The notes beneath the pieces were generated by a model. The model was not told the DNA's origin, ran no database searches, and saw nothing but the letters and a program-made list of their open reading frames with translations. From Microcoleus sp. bin38.metabat.b11b12b14.051 (GTDB lineage: Bacteria > Cyanobacteriota > Cyanobacteriia > Cyanobacteriales > Microcoleaceae), in NCBI RefSeq assembly GCF_013299165.1, contig NZ_JAAFKD010000003.1:357873-421872 (forward strand): a stretch of 64,000 nucleotides of DNA. Reading direction: 5' to 3'. Numbering within the stretch: position 1 is the first letter of the stretch; each line of letters starts with the position of its first letter. A program made the translations under genes and the position numbers. This document shows positions 16,960 through 25,294 of this stretch, piece by piece.

Positions 16960-17130
16960 AAGGAAGTCATTGGTCAGTGGTCATTGGTCATTAGTCATTA
17001 GTCAGTGGTCATTGGTCATTGGGCATTGGCCAAACAGGGCATTGGGCATTGGGCATTGGGCATTGGCCAAACAGGGCATTGGCCAAACAGGGCATTGGGC
17101 ATTGGGCATTGGTCATTGGTCAGGAGTCAT
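16960..17130. repeat. Short tandem repeats (attgggc / ggtcatt)
   Basis: A run of heptamer-like units, first 'ggtcatt'/'agtcatt' variants, then 'attgggc' and 'aaacagggc' variants. Related runs occur near 17380-17400 and 46400-46440. Open frames across it are repeat artefacts. Confidence 0.85.
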
Positions 17131-17138
17131 TGGTCAGT

Positions 17139-17272
17139 AGATATAGCAACTGCCAAGGCGATTAGGGCAGATTTTGTAGGGGCGGGTTCACCGATATCTT
17201 TCATCGGTATAGACAAATTCTATAAACCCGCCCCCACCCCACGACTTAACCACCCTGGCGGTTGCTATATCT
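17139..17272. repeat. MITE-like inverted repeat element
   Basis: Terminal arms 'agatatagcaactgcc' and 'ggcggttgctatatct' enclose 134 bp with an inner inverted repeat 'ggggcgggtt' against 'aacccgcccc' and a small hairpin 'ccgatatc...'. No transposase gene. It looks like a non-autonomous mobile or repeat element. Confidence 0.75.
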
Positions 17273-17298
17273 TGAAAAAGTCATTTTAATCAAATTTT

Positions 17299-17362
17299 GG
17301 AACAGGCAAGATGCCTGTTCCACATAAAAAAAATTTTGTGGAACAGGCATCTTGCCTGTTCC
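17299..17362. repeat. 25-bp inverted repeat (ggaacaggcaagatgcc)
   Basis: Arms 'ggaacaggcaagatgcctg' and 'caggcatcttgcctgttcc' are nearly perfect complements around an A-rich loop. Each arm is itself partly palindromic. Confidence 0.85.
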
Positions 17363-17517
17363 TAGCTATTTTTGCAAGAGGTCATTGGTCATTGGTCAAC
17401 TTCCTGACTTGCTGACTTGTTTATTCGCGTAGCCTTTAAGTGGTACAGTCGTCTAGACTCCTAAGTCATCAAAATTCCACCACTCCGGTACTCGAAGATT
17501 CGGCTAAACTTGTTCAA

Positions 17518-18216
17518 CTAAACTTTTTCAACAACCACAAAATGCTTGTCAATAATTGCTGAAACTTGTGCAGGTTTGATGCGACTGTAGCGAGTTTTGT
17601 CCGGCATCAACACTATATTTGGCCCAGCTTTGCACTGTTTAAGACATCCCGTACCCTGAATAGTCACTTTGTCTTCTAAACCCCGCGCATTTAAAGCAGT
17701 TTCTAAAGCTTTACATATTGCTGCACCGCCGCGTTTTTGGCAGTCAGATTTTTGACATACTAATATTTTAGTTTTGGTTTTCGTTTTAGCCGGAGTTTGT
17801 ACGGTCTGAACTGCTGTCGGAGTGCTGAATTCAGTTTTGCCGATCGCGCGATCCTGATTCTCTTCGAGGGCTTCGCCAACGAATGTCAATGCCGCAGCAG
17901 GTACAGTGCTAGAGTCTATCTGTTCGGGCGATCGTCCTCCGTGATTGCCCAGAGCCAGCTTCAGGCTACGGGCTTTAAGTTTTATTTTACCATTTTTCAA
18001 ATTGAGTTCCTTCTCACCTGCAACTAGAACTCTCAACCCAGGCGTCAAAATAGGCGCTAAAAAAGACCGTAATTCCTTGCAAAGTTTAACCAGAAATTCC
18101 ACTCCGCGATCGGTGCTAATCCGCAAATATTTAAGTTTGCAGCCATCTTCAATAATGAGGCTGAGGATTTCGCCTTCTAAACTGAATTCCGAAAGTTGCT
18201 TACCAGACTGATACAT
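17518..18216 (-). CDS. [2Fe-2S] thioredoxin-like ferredoxin domain protein
   Basis: The 232-residue protein has an N-terminal beta-rich domain (about 1-95: SEFSLEGEILSLIIED, GLRVLVAGEKELNL) and a Pro/Thr linker. The C-terminal thioredoxin-like [2Fe-2S] domain begins at KILVCQKSDCQKRGG and continues with GTGCLKQCKAGPNIVL. The four cysteines (CxxxxC and CxxxC) are the expected cluster ligands. Such domains occur in NuoE-like and free-standing electron-transfer proteins. The fusion to the N-terminal domain is common in cyanobacteria, but the partner is unknown. The gene stands alone after a long repeat stretch. Confidence 0.85.
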   Translation of the reverse strand: MYQSGKQLSEFSLEGEILSLIIEDGCKLKYLRISTDRGVEFLVKLCKELRSFLAPILTPGLRVLVAGEKELNLKNGKIKLKARSLKLALGNHGGRSPEQIDSSTVPAAALTFVGEALEENQDRAIGKTEFSTPTAVQTVQTPAKTKTKTKILVCQKSDCQKRGGAAICKALETALNARGLEDKVTIQGTGCLKQCKAGPNIVLMPDKTRYSRIKPAQVSAIIDKHFVVVEKV

Positions 18217-18522
18217 CGTTATGACTCCTGAGTTGAGTGCGAGGGTGAAAGTTAATAACTTTGAAAACAGTAATAATTTGCATTAACTTTTGCCTTGACC
18301 GATCGCGCGGACAAGTGCAAAGCGAGATATTAGAAGGAAGCAAATAATTCTCAAAAGCCCTTCTATAGATAATTTGTCCTTTACCTTCCCCTTCTGGATC
18401 TCTGCTTTCGTTTCAGGAAGCCTTCAGGACAATCATCTTTTTATAGCATAACCTAAATGCTAATAATTCTCAATTGATTTAGAAAAAAATTTTGCTTTGA
18501 CTAAGACAGAGGTGAGGTAAAG

Positions 18523-18787
18523 GTTCGTAGTGAGGACTTCAGTCCTTCCGAATTAAGAAGGACTAAAGTCCTCACTACAAACCAGGTTCGTAGTGAGGAC
18601 TTCAGTCCTTCCGATCTTCATGAAGAAGGACTAAAGTCCTCACTACAAGCCAGGTTCGTAGTGAGGACTTCAGTCCTTCCGATCTTCATGAAGAAGGACT
18701 AAAGTTCTGACTACAAGCCAGGTTCGTAGTGAGGACTTCAGTCCTTCCGATCTTCATGAAGAAGGACTAAAGTCCTCACTACGAACC
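18523..18787. repeat. Four palindromic 'ggttcgtagtgaggactt' units
   Basis: Four consecutive units each contain 'ggttcgtagtgaggactt', 'cagtccttccga' and the complementary 'gaaggactaaagtcctcac'. Each can fold into a long hairpin. The same family occurs at 10720-10890, 37808-37858, 54872-55200 and 57945-58300. The interval 18217-18522 before it shows no gene. Confidence 0.9.
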
Positions 18788-18793
18788 TGGTAT

Positions 18794-18824
18794 AAAAAGC
18801 GAGCAGTTGAGAAAACCGCCCGCT
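18794..18824 (-). terminator. Rho-independent terminator of chlP
   Basis: On the minus strand an 11-bp stem ('agcgggcggtt' with 'aactgctcgct', two G-U pairs) is followed directly by TTTTTATA. It lies 33 bp past the chlP stop. Confidence 0.75.
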
Positions 18825-18856
18825 CTTTTATACAAAGTGCGACAACTCGCCAGAAA

Positions 18857-20077
18857 TTAAGGAGCTAAAGCACTGCCGCGCAACAAGCTACCAATGGTTT
18901 TCGCGGTAATCTTCATCTGAATCAACGGATTGGCCGGTACTACTGTCTTATACAAATAGCTATCGAATGTGAGTTTCTGCACATCGCGATCGGCACACAT
19001 TTCCACAAAAGCTTCGCGAGTAGCATCGGAACGGTAGAACACGCGCTGCAAAATGTCAAGCACCTTGTAAGTAATACCGTAAGCCTTATCCCACCGCTTC
19101 AGATACAGCTTAATTTCTTGTTCAGTCGGAATCCGCGTGCCCTTATTGGAAATTTCCACAATAGTTTCAGCGCACATCCGGCCAGACTTAGCCGCAAAAT
19201 AGATACCTTCGCCCGAAGACTTGGTAACATAACCGGCAGCATCACCGATGAGAGCAACTCGGCCCACAACCCGGCGGGGACGCGGATGTTCCGGGATCGG
19301 GTGAGCTTCCACTTTAATGATCTCACCGCCCATGAGTTTTTTGGCAGCGCGGGCGCGGACTCCGGCTTGCAGCTTTTTGATATTGGCTTGATTGACTTTC
19401 ATCGTGCCGGTACCGACGGCTACGTGGTCGTATTTGGGGAACACCCAGGCGTAGAAGTCGGTGGAAACGTCATCGCCGACGTACATTTCGGCTAGGCCTT
19501 CGTAGTAAGCCATTTTATCTTCTGGGAGGCGGATGCGTTCTTGGAAGGCGATCGCATAATTGTAGTCACCAGCATCAATCGCCTTAGCTACGCGGGAGTT
19601 AGCGCCATCAGCACCGATGACCAAATCCACTTTCAGGGTTTTCTGAGTTCCCACAGCGGTGCCGTTGGAGTGGTCGGCGTAGTGGAGAATGTAGGGGTCG
19701 GTGTTGTTTCCAGGAATCTCTAAGGTGTGAACAGTACCGTTAATCAGTTTGGCACCTAAGGAAGCAGCCCGATCGCGCAAAAAGCCATCGAGCACTTCGC
19801 GGCGGCACATACCGATGTATTCGTGTTCGTTTTCGATATTGATATCCACCTCTACATTGGAGGGGGAAATCATTTTCATTTTTCTGACTTGGCGATCGAT
19901 AATACTTTGTGGCAAGTCAAATTCTTCAACCATGCACAGAGGAATTGCCCCACCGCAGGGTTTAGCGTTGTCTAATTTGCGTTCAAATAAATAAGTTTCG
20001 ATGCCTGCTTTTACCAATGTTTCGGCGGCGCAAGAACCGGCTGGCCCTGATCCAACAACTGCAACCCGTAGTGTCAA
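18857..20077 (-). CDS. chlP: Geranylgeranyl reductase
   Basis: The 406-residue flavoprotein opens with LRVAVVGSGPAGSCAAETL (FAD dinucleotide motif), then CGGAIPLCMVEEF, ADGANSRVAKAI, and RVALIGDAAGYVTKSSGEGI, all typical of plant and cyanobacterial ChlP. It reduces geranylgeranyl-PP or geranylgeranyl-chlorophyll to the phytyl form with NADPH, at thylakoid membranes, for chlorophyll and tocopherol synthesis. Length is standard. It is monocistronic, with a terminator downstream; the upstream gap contains repeats. Confidence 0.97.
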   Translation of the reverse strand: MTLRVAVVGSGPAGSCAAETLVKAGIETYLFERKLDNAKPCGGAIPLCMVEEFDLPQSIIDRQVRKMKMISPSNVEVDINIENEHEYIGMCRREVLDGFLRDRAASLGAKLINGTVHTLEIPGNNTDPYILHYADHSNGTAVGTQKTLKVDLVIGADGANSRVAKAIDAGDYNYAIAFQERIRLPEDKMAYYEGLAEMYVGDDVSTDFYAWVFPKYDHVAVGTGTMKVNQANIKKLQAGVRARAAKKLMGGEIIKVEAHPIPEHPRPRRVVGRVALIGDAAGYVTKSSGEGIYFAAKSGRMCAETIVEISNKGTRIPTEQEIKLYLKRWDKAYGITYKVLDILQRVFYRSDATREAFVEMCADRDVQKLTFDSYLYKTVVPANPLIQMKITAKTIGSLLRGSALAP

Positions 20078-20281
20078 AGCTTTTCTCCCAATTTTTTCTA
20101 TAAGTCTTTACCCAGTCAGATGTGATGGTATCACGGAGTTTCTTGGCTGTGGGGTGAGAATGGGAGATTTAAATGAAATGAAACAGAGCTTAACAATTGG
20201 ATACAAAAATGGGGTTTTTGATGCTGATTTCTATCGAAAATCTTAAATCTTTAATGGTAGATGAATGCCGATTGACTCTGA

Positions 20282-20485
20282 TGTGCGATCGAATTAAATA
20301 CAGTGCGATCGAATTAGATACAGTGCGATCGAATTAAATACAGATCGGACGGCGGTTGAAACCGCTCCGACACAAACGATGTCCGCCTCCGCGGACTGAA
20401 GAAAACAACGTAAATTTTTACCGTCGGTTCCCCAACCCGCGGAGGCGGGTTTTGTATGTGTAGACGCGGTTTCAACCGCCGTGTG
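20282..20485. repeat. 20-bp tandem triplet and GC-rich repeat copies
   Basis: Three tandem copies of a 20-bp unit ('gtgcgatcgaattaaatac' plus one base) are followed by a copy of the 'ggcggttgaaaccgct'/'cctccgcggactgaag' repeat and an inverted partner with 'cccgcggaggcgggtttt' and 'gcggtttcaaccgccg'. No gene is seen in 20078-20630. Confidence 0.8.
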
Positions 20486-20630
20486 TATTTTGCCGCCGTG
20501 TCCTGGCCCCGATATCTCGACTTTAAACTATGGATGGGGGCGCTGTAAACTATGGATCGGGGCGATCGAACTCCGTGTAATAAGTTACATTTAAGTTAAC
20601 TAAAGTTCCTATATAAAATTTCAAATTGCT

Positions 20631-21023
20631 ATGCTAGGTAATTTTCAACAAAGCCAACTGCGGATTGAGGTTGAAGCTTCGGAGACTGCGATTCGGGACA
20701 GTTTGATGCGTCCGGTGCAGTTGCAGCAGTGGCTGTGGCCTCAGCAGTTTTCTAAGGGTTTACCGGAAATAGTCGATCGCGAATTGACTTTCACCAGTTG
20801 GATTGGCCCGGTAGCGGTGCAGCACTATGTAGAGATTGCCGAGTCAAATTGTCTGCGGCTGTTATTAAGTCAGGGAATTGACGGGTTTCACGAGTGGTAT
20901 TGGGGCGACGGTTGGGTGCAGTCTCGGTTGGAGGGAGTCTCGCTGCTACCGCTGAATTTGGGACAAACCGCTAGTTTGTTGCGGCTGCGGGAGTTTTTGG
21001 CGGGGAAGGGAAAGGGGAAGTAG
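20631..21023 (+). CDS. SRPBCC-like hypothetical protein
   Basis: The 130-residue protein (FQQSQLRIEVEASETAIRDSL, QLQQWLWPQQF, LTFTSWIGPVAVQHYVEI, FHEWYWGDGWVQSRLEGV) has the alternating strand pattern and aromatic-rich core of an SRPBCC (START-like) fold, which binds hydrophobic ligands. This assignment rests on pattern alone. The C-terminal KGKGK lies over a low-complexity 'aagggaaaggggaag' stretch. The 3' end overlaps a possible convergent small gene. Confidence 0.65.
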   Translation: MLGNFQQSQLRIEVEASETAIRDSLMRPVQLQQWLWPQQFSKGLPEIVDRELTFTSWIGPVAVQHYVEIAESNCLRLLLSQGIDGFHEWYWGDGWVQSRLEGVSLLPLNLGQTASLLRLREFLAGKGKGK

Positions 21024-21224
21024 GGCTAGGGAAATCGATCGCCCGATCGACTCTGCACAGATGGGATGAATCAAAGCAATTTCTTCGTAAAACTTATTAT
21101 TGCTATCCCAGTAACCCAGTATTTTGTAATTGCAGGATTCTAAATGTTGGGTTGCGAGGTGATTTATATCAATAGGTTCTAAGATTTTAGCAAGTTCATC
21201 CCAATGATTGGGTAGAGATTCCAT
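20946..21224 (-). CDS. Possible small protein, weakly supported
   Basis: The 92-residue frame starts MESLPNHWDELAKILEPI and continues NHLATQHLESCNYKILGYWDSNNKFYEEIALIHP, which looks like genuine protein sequence. The last 25-30 residues are antisense to the end of the SRPBCC-like gene and look like shadow sequence. It may be the 5' part of a gene whose end was lost, or a chance frame. Confidence 0.35.
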   Translation of the reverse strand: MESLPNHWDELAKILEPIDINHLATQHLESCNYKILGYWDSNNKFYEEIALIHPICAESIGRSISLALLPLSLPRQKLPQPQQTSGLSQIQR

Positions 21225-21367
21225 TGGGTTGTGTGCGATCGGGATTCTTTGATTATACCAAATATCGCACTCCGATTTTCTCCTACTGATTATAGCTTGT
21301 CTTATGAATGGTTGTCAAAGCGGTAAAAATCTTCTATGGTGTTGGAGAAACAGAATTAGTGATAGTC

Positions 21368-21411
21368 AAAAAAAGAGCGACCGCCCCTGAATAATATAAG
21401 GGCGATCGCTC
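21368..21411 (-). terminator. Rho-independent terminator of the pilin-like gene
   Basis: On the minus strand 'gagcgatcgccc' pairs with 'gggcggtcgctc' (one mismatch or G-U) and is followed by TTTTTTT. It is 20 bp past the pilin-like stop; the stem contains a HIP1 octamer. Confidence 0.85.
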
Positions 21412-21430
21412 CTATTATATTACAAGCACT

Positions 21431-21832
21431 TTAGCCATCAGATGATGCACACATAAACACCATATCGCTACCGCCTCCCTTCTGTGCAGCCATACAACAA
21501 GCTAATGTTTCATTACCATCTTCAGGCTTGGTGGGAGGGGATATTTCTAGCTTGAACATATAATAGTTGGTTTCATTTGGCAATCCCAGTAGTTCTAGGG
21601 ACTCTGCAAACTTAGTATTTTCAGCATAGTAAGCTAGTTGTTTTTTCTTACAGGTATTAACGTAAGTAATTCCCTCTACTTGTTTAGCTTTATTTATGAA
21701 ATTCAACATTGCCCCCAGAGAGATAGTAGAAAGAATACCTATCATGACAATAACTACTAACAGTTCTACTAGGGTAAAGCCTAAGTTCTTCTTGCGATAA
21801 AATGTATAAAAAAGTCTAAAAATATATTTCAT
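21431..21832 (-). CDS. Type IV pilin-like protein
   Basis: The 133-residue product has a prepilin signal: a basic leader of 18 residues ending KKNLG, cleavage before Phe19, Glu at mature position 5 (GFTLVELLVVIVMIGIL), and a hydrophobic N-terminal helix. The globular part is short and has several cysteines (NTCKK, LACCMAA, VFMCASSDG). A PilD-type peptidase would process it for assembly into type IV pili or a pseudopilus. The start MKYIFRLFYTFYRKK fits the longer leaders of cyanobacterial pilins. It may be a major or minor pilin; motility, adhesion or DNA uptake cannot be told apart. Confidence 0.85.
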   Translation of the reverse strand: MKYIFRLFYTFYRKKNLGFTLVELLVVIVMIGILSTISLGAMLNFINKAKQVEGITYVNTCKKKQLAYYAENTKFAESLELLGLPNETNYYMFKLEISPPTKPEDGNETLACCMAAQKGGGSDMVFMCASSDG

Positions 21833-21982
21833 TGATTTCCCTAATTAAATTCTTAAGCACTTTTCGTGTCTACTACAAGCCTATGTTCGTAGCAGACACG
21901 AAGAGTGCCTTATTGATATTGGTGTTTATTCTGATTGACTAACAACCATAAGAATGTAAGCCGCGACAGGATGAGGGTAAAA

Positions 21983-22294
21983 TTACTGCCAAAACCATCG
22001 CCAGCGGTAACAATCTGTCTTCCAATTGTCTGCGCCGAACCAACTAACACTCTCCCCCCATACATTGTTATTACCATACTTCCATTGACAGAGCTGATTC
22101 CGATCGGGAGGTGCAGGCACAACTACTTTTCTCTGTGCTCGCCAATAATTAGCATTGTCTGTTACAGTAAGGCGACCCAGCTTGGTGTCTGTTCTAAACC
22201 AGGCAGCATCCGCTGGCTGAGTGTGAGAAAAAAGAACTACACTACCAACTAAGGCAGCCGCCGCTATTTTACTAAATTGTCCTGGTTTTAGCAT
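21983..22294 (-). CDS. Small secreted protein, Trp-rich, unknown function
   Basis: From the ATG at 22294 the 103-residue product has a signal peptide (KIAAAALVGSVVLFSHTQP, cleavage near ADAA) and a short mature chain rich in tryptophan (SWFGADNWKTDCYRWRWFWQ at the end) with two cysteines. A preceding TTG in frame is less likely; an 'aggaga' lies upstream of the ATG. No family recognised. It is upstream of the pilin-like gene on the same strand, about 150 bp away. Confidence 0.6.
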   Translation of the reverse strand: MLKPGQFSKIAAAALVGSVVLFSHTQPADAAWFRTDTKLGRLTVTDNANYWRAQRKVVVPAPPDRNQLCQWKYGNNNVWGESVSWFGADNWKTDCYRWRWFWQ

Positions 22295-22505
22295 CAATTA
22301 TGGTCTCCTATTTAAAACAACTAACCTTTGAACACCTTATATTAAGATTATTCAACTAAAATCTGATAAATGCAAATTACAACGTGTCAGAATAAGTAAC
22401 CAATTTAGTCAGGCAAAATGTCAGCCAATGTCATCTACTGTTGCTAATGTCATCAAATGTCAGATATTTGTGATAATATGAGAGAAATCTTTACAAGTCA
22501 GAGCA

Positions 22506-23948
22506 ATGGACGTAAAAGATGTATTACAGTTTACAGATAGTCTATTTTTTTCCGAGACTGGTAAACATATAGATCGTCTGCAAGAGACTATTTTGAAAGG
22601 AACCTGGGATGGTCAAAAATATAGCGACATTGCAGAAGAAGAACATTGTACCGAAGGTCATGTAAGAAATGTTGCCTCAGAATTATGGCAAATTCTTTCC
22701 AATGCTTTAGATCAAGAAGTTAATAAATCTAATTTGAAACGTACATTACAAAGGTCTAATTTATCTATTAGTTCATCAACTTTTACCAAAGATTTTATAA
22801 ATGTTACTAATGTTAATTTTTGCAATAGTAATATAAAAGACTCAGAAGTTATGAATAATCGATCGCCCGCATCTCCCTCAAACCTCGAAAAAACCCCAAC
22901 TCAACCCCACCTCGACTTAAGCGACGTACCCAAAATCTTCACCTTTTACGATCGCACATCCGAACTCACCACCCTCAAACAGTGGATTCTACACGAAAAC
23001 ACCCGCCTACTCGCCATACTAGGCATAGTCGGCATTGGCAAAACAGCACTCGCCGTACACCTAGTAGAACAAATCAAGCATGAATTCGATTTCATCATCT
23101 GGCGAAGTCTCGCCACATCTCCACCCCTGTCAATACTTCAAACAAATATAATTCAATTCCTCCGTAGGGGCGATGCCCCCGTGTCCGCCCCAGACGAAAA
23201 AGCAACCACAGGGGGATTGTCCCTACTGGACTACTTGCAAAAATACCGCTGTCTGCTGATACTTGATGACGTACAAATGGTGAATAGCAGCGGGCAACTG
23301 GCTGGTAATTACCAACCTGGATATGAAGATTACGGCACGCTATTCAGACAAGTAGGAGAATTATCTCACAATAGTTGTTTACTCCTAATCAGTTCGGAAA
23401 AACCCAGAGAAATCGCCGCATTAGAAGGCAAAAATCAACCCGTTCGTTCATTACAACTCAATGGTTTAGGTGCGGGCGCGGGGGAAATCCTCAGAGAAAA
23501 AGGTTTAGCTGAAGATGAAAACTGGTCAGAATTAATTGAACTATACAGAGGCAATCCCTTGTGGTTAAAAATAGTTGCGACAATGATTCAAGATTTATTT
23601 AACGGCAACATCTCTGAACTTTTGTCGGATGATTCACTATTTTTAGGTGATTTAGAATCTTTACTGGATCAGCCATTTAATCGCTTATCCGAGCCAGAAA
23701 AACAGGTAATGTCATCGCTAGCAAGTGAAACCGCGCCAGTTTCCATCGCGAAACTGCGAGAAAATATGCAATTATCTCGTTCGCGCCAGCGTTGCGTAGC
23801 AGTATCGCAATTGTTGAAAATCATGCAATCCTTGGGACGGCGTTCACTAATTGAAAAAATCCAGGAAGGCGATCGCACATTTTTCACCCTTGGGCCCGTA
23901 GTACAAGAGTATGTCAAAACTCAATATTCCCGCCCAAACTGTGAGTAA
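22506..23948 (+). CDS. NB-ARC (STAND) ATPase with N-terminal helix-turn-helix
   Basis: The 480-residue protein starts with a winged-HTH-like region (about 10-85: YSDIAEEEHCTEGHVRNVASELW), of the kind seen at the N-terminus of cyanobacterial NB-ARC proteins. The NB-ARC module follows: Walker A GIVGIGKTA (173-181), Walker B LLILDDVQ (250-257), a GNPLWLK motif, and a winged helix around 390-470 (FTLGPVVQEYV). STAND proteins usually carry WD40, TPR or other sensor repeats after this; here the protein simply ends, so it is a minimal form or works with a partner. Residues about 219-240 derive from an interspersed repeat. Roles in the family include signalling and phage defence; none is shown here. 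Confidence 0.9.
   Translation: MDVKDVLQFTDSLFFSETGKHIDRLQETILKGTWDGQKYSDIAEEEHCTEGHVRNVASELWQILSNALDQEVNKSNLKRTLQRSNLSISSSTFTKDFINVTNVNFCNSNIKDSEVMNNRSPASPSNLEKTPTQPHLDLSDVPKIFTFYDRTSELTTLKQWILHENTRLLAILGIVGIGKTALAVHLVEQIKHEFDFIIWRSLATSPPLSILQTNIIQFLRRGDAPVSAPDEKATTGGLSLLDYLQKYRCLLILDDVQMVNSSGQLAGNYQPGYEDYGTLFRQVGELSHNSCLLLISSEKPREIAALEGKNQPVRSLQLNGLGAGAGEILREKGLAEDENWSELIELYRGNPLWLKIVATMIQDLFNGNISELLSDDSLFLGDLESLLDQPFNRLSEPEKQVMSSLASETAPVSIAKLRENMQLSRSRQRCVAVSQLLKIMQSLGRRSLIEKIQEGDRTFFTLGPVVQEYVKTQYSRPNCE
23163..23226 (+). repeat. In-frame interspersed repeat inside the NB-ARC gene
   Basis: 'gtaggggcgatgcccccgtg' and 'cacagggggattgtcccta' form the arms of an inverted repeat. It encodes RRGDAPVSAPDEKATTGG between the Walker A and Walker B strands without breaking the frame. 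Confidence 0.8.
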
Positions 23949-23949
23949 T

Positions 23950-24186
23950 AAAAAAGGCGTTCCCCAACCTGCGTAGGCAGGTTTTGTTTGTGTAGCGGCG
24001 ATTTCAATCGCTGTGGCTTCGATCGCACTCCCACCAAAGAAACCGGGTTTTTACCAAGGTTAAACGCATTAACGCAAAAATTTCGGAAAAAACCCGGTTT
24101 CTGCCTCAATGCCCGATCGCCGTAGGGTGCGTCAGATCACGTTATATTGTATGCAGGTTTAATAAATCTTGGCTGACGCACCCTAC
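23950..24186. repeat. Cluster of three repeat families
   Basis: In order: a 'cccaacctgcgtaggcagg' GC-rich copy (23965-24020), a GAAACC-type pair 'agaaaccgggttttt' and 'aaaacccggtttct' (24038-24104), and a 'gtagggtgcgtcag'/'ctgacgcaccctac' inverted repeat (24122-24186). Confidence 0.8.
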
Positions 24187-24194
24187 AATTAATT

Positions 24195-24299
24195 CCCCTT
24201 ACTTACAAAGACGGCGAAAATGTAGCCTTAATTGCCGCTGACGAATTGGCAAGCTTAATAGAGACAGTATATCTGCTGCGATCGCGTGTTGATTACTGA
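24195..24299 (+). pseudogene. Fragment of a Phd/YefM-type antitoxin gene
   Basis: Read in frame from 24195, this encodes KDGENVALIAADELASLIET and then VYLLRSRVDY followed by a stop at 24297. It matches the C-terminal half of Phd/YefM antitoxins (DGE-V-LI---E--SL-ETVYLLRS). The N-terminal DNA-binding half and start codon are missing, replaced by the repeat that ends at 24186. No intact YoeB- or Doc-type partner follows. Confidence 0.7.
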
Positions 24300-24320
24300 T
24301 CAAGCATTTGGTCTTATTTC

Positions 24321-24926
24321 TTATCTAGTAATCAGCTTACCTTGATTTCTTGCCGCCCTAATTACATTGTGGTTAGCAGTAAAAACTTTGATACCAGGAA
24401 CAGTCACATAATCACCATCATCAGTAATTACTTGAACTACCCCTGCTTTATCCATTGCTTCCAGAATTAGCAGATCGTAGCCATCTAAAAGTTGAGTTTG
24501 AAATCTAGTTAAAGATGCGTTAGTTGTAGTTTCATCAATAGTTACATCAGTCGATACAGCAATAGATGTTACCTGACCCCAAGCAGCTATAACTTCAGCT
24601 ACTACGTTAGCTCTTTCTGTTGGATCGTTATGGCGATATTCTTTTGTGTTTAATGTAGTCGAAAAAATTTTTCGTTCTGCCTGTTCAATATTATGTGCTA
24701 ACTCTGCCAAAGAAAGTCCACAATATAAAAGCAATCCTTGAGCAGAAATAATTTTTCTTAAATAAGCAGAATAATCCTTAATTTGATAGGGAAGAGCAGA
24801 GGTACTGGCTTGAGTGTAAGTCAGCCAGTACCAGACATTAGTATCTACCAGAAAAATGTCATCTTTTTGAGGTGTGTCAAACTGGATATTAACTACCTCA
24901 GCCTTGACTGCATATTGGATTGCCAT
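24321..24926 (-). CDS. PIN-domain protein, third gene of a GHKL/STAS/PIN operon
   Basis: The 201-residue protein has a PIN nuclease core: FLVDTNVWYWL (Asp28), SLAELAHNIEQ (Glu75), LLDGYDLLILEAM (Asp148/Asp151) and VITDDGDYVTVPGI (Asp169-Asp172). The acidic set needed for Mg-dependent RNA cleavage appears complete. An N-terminal extension of about 22 residues and an insert around 85-130 make it longer than VapC toxins. Its ATG overlaps the stop of the upstream STAS-like gene by one base (TAATG), so translation is coupled. No VapB-type partner is present; the upstream genes are the likely regulators, which is an inference. Confidence 0.8.
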   Translation of the reverse strand: MAIQYAVKAEVVNIQFDTPQKDDIFLVDTNVWYWLTYTQASTSALPYQIKDYSAYLRKIISAQGLLLYCGLSLAELAHNIEQAERKIFSTTLNTKEYRHNDPTERANVVAEVIAAWGQVTSIAVSTDVTIDETTTNASLTRFQTQLLDGYDLLILEAMDKAGVVQVITDDGDYVTVPGIKVFTANHNVIRAARNQGKLITR

Positions 24927-25279
24927 TATACATTTCCCACCTGTTGGCTGACAATTTCATTGATTGCATTGCGAGTTGCATTATCTGCTGCGTAGTAGCG
25001 TTTTGAGTTCTTAATCACCTGTTTGAGTATTTGATGGCCTACACTATTAAGATGAGAAAATGTCAGCAGACGGTTTAAAGTGTCTGGGGAGATATCCCTA
25101 AGTAGCTGTCCAATGGCAAAATTGAAGAACGGAGATGCAAAAATCTCTACACCAGCAAAGTCAAGCTCCACAGCGTGCTCTGCCCGTAGTTCGGGGTATG
25201 TCAACTCATACACCTTCATACCGTCATCGGGTGTCATGCAAGTTTTGCCAATCAAAGTGCCAATCTTGTAAGATTTCAT
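24926..25279 (-). CDS. STAS-like DUF4325 protein
   Basis: The 117-residue protein matches the DUF4325 pattern: KIGTLIGKTCMTPDDGMKVY, then VELDFAGVEIFASPFFNFAI with the beta-strand and helix of a STAS-like fold, then LLTFSHLNSVGHQILKQVI. STAS domains act as anti-anti-sigma-type switches controlled by phosphorylation by GHKL kinases. DUF4325 proteins are known next to GHKL ATPases. It lies 15 bp after the GHKL gene and overlaps the PIN gene by one base. The role as a switch in this operon is inferred. Confidence 0.8.
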   Translation of the reverse strand: MKSYKIGTLIGKTCMTPDDGMKVYELTYPELRAEHAVELDFAGVEIFASPFFNFAIGQLLRDISPDTLNRLLTFSHLNSVGHQILKQVIKNSKRYYAADNATRNAINEIVSQQVGNV

Positions 25280-25294
25280 ATTTCAGAAGTTCCA

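Noticed and set aside
18523..18787. CRISPR array
   Set aside because: The units are long palindromes with near-identical spacers; no unique spacers and no cas genes in the window.
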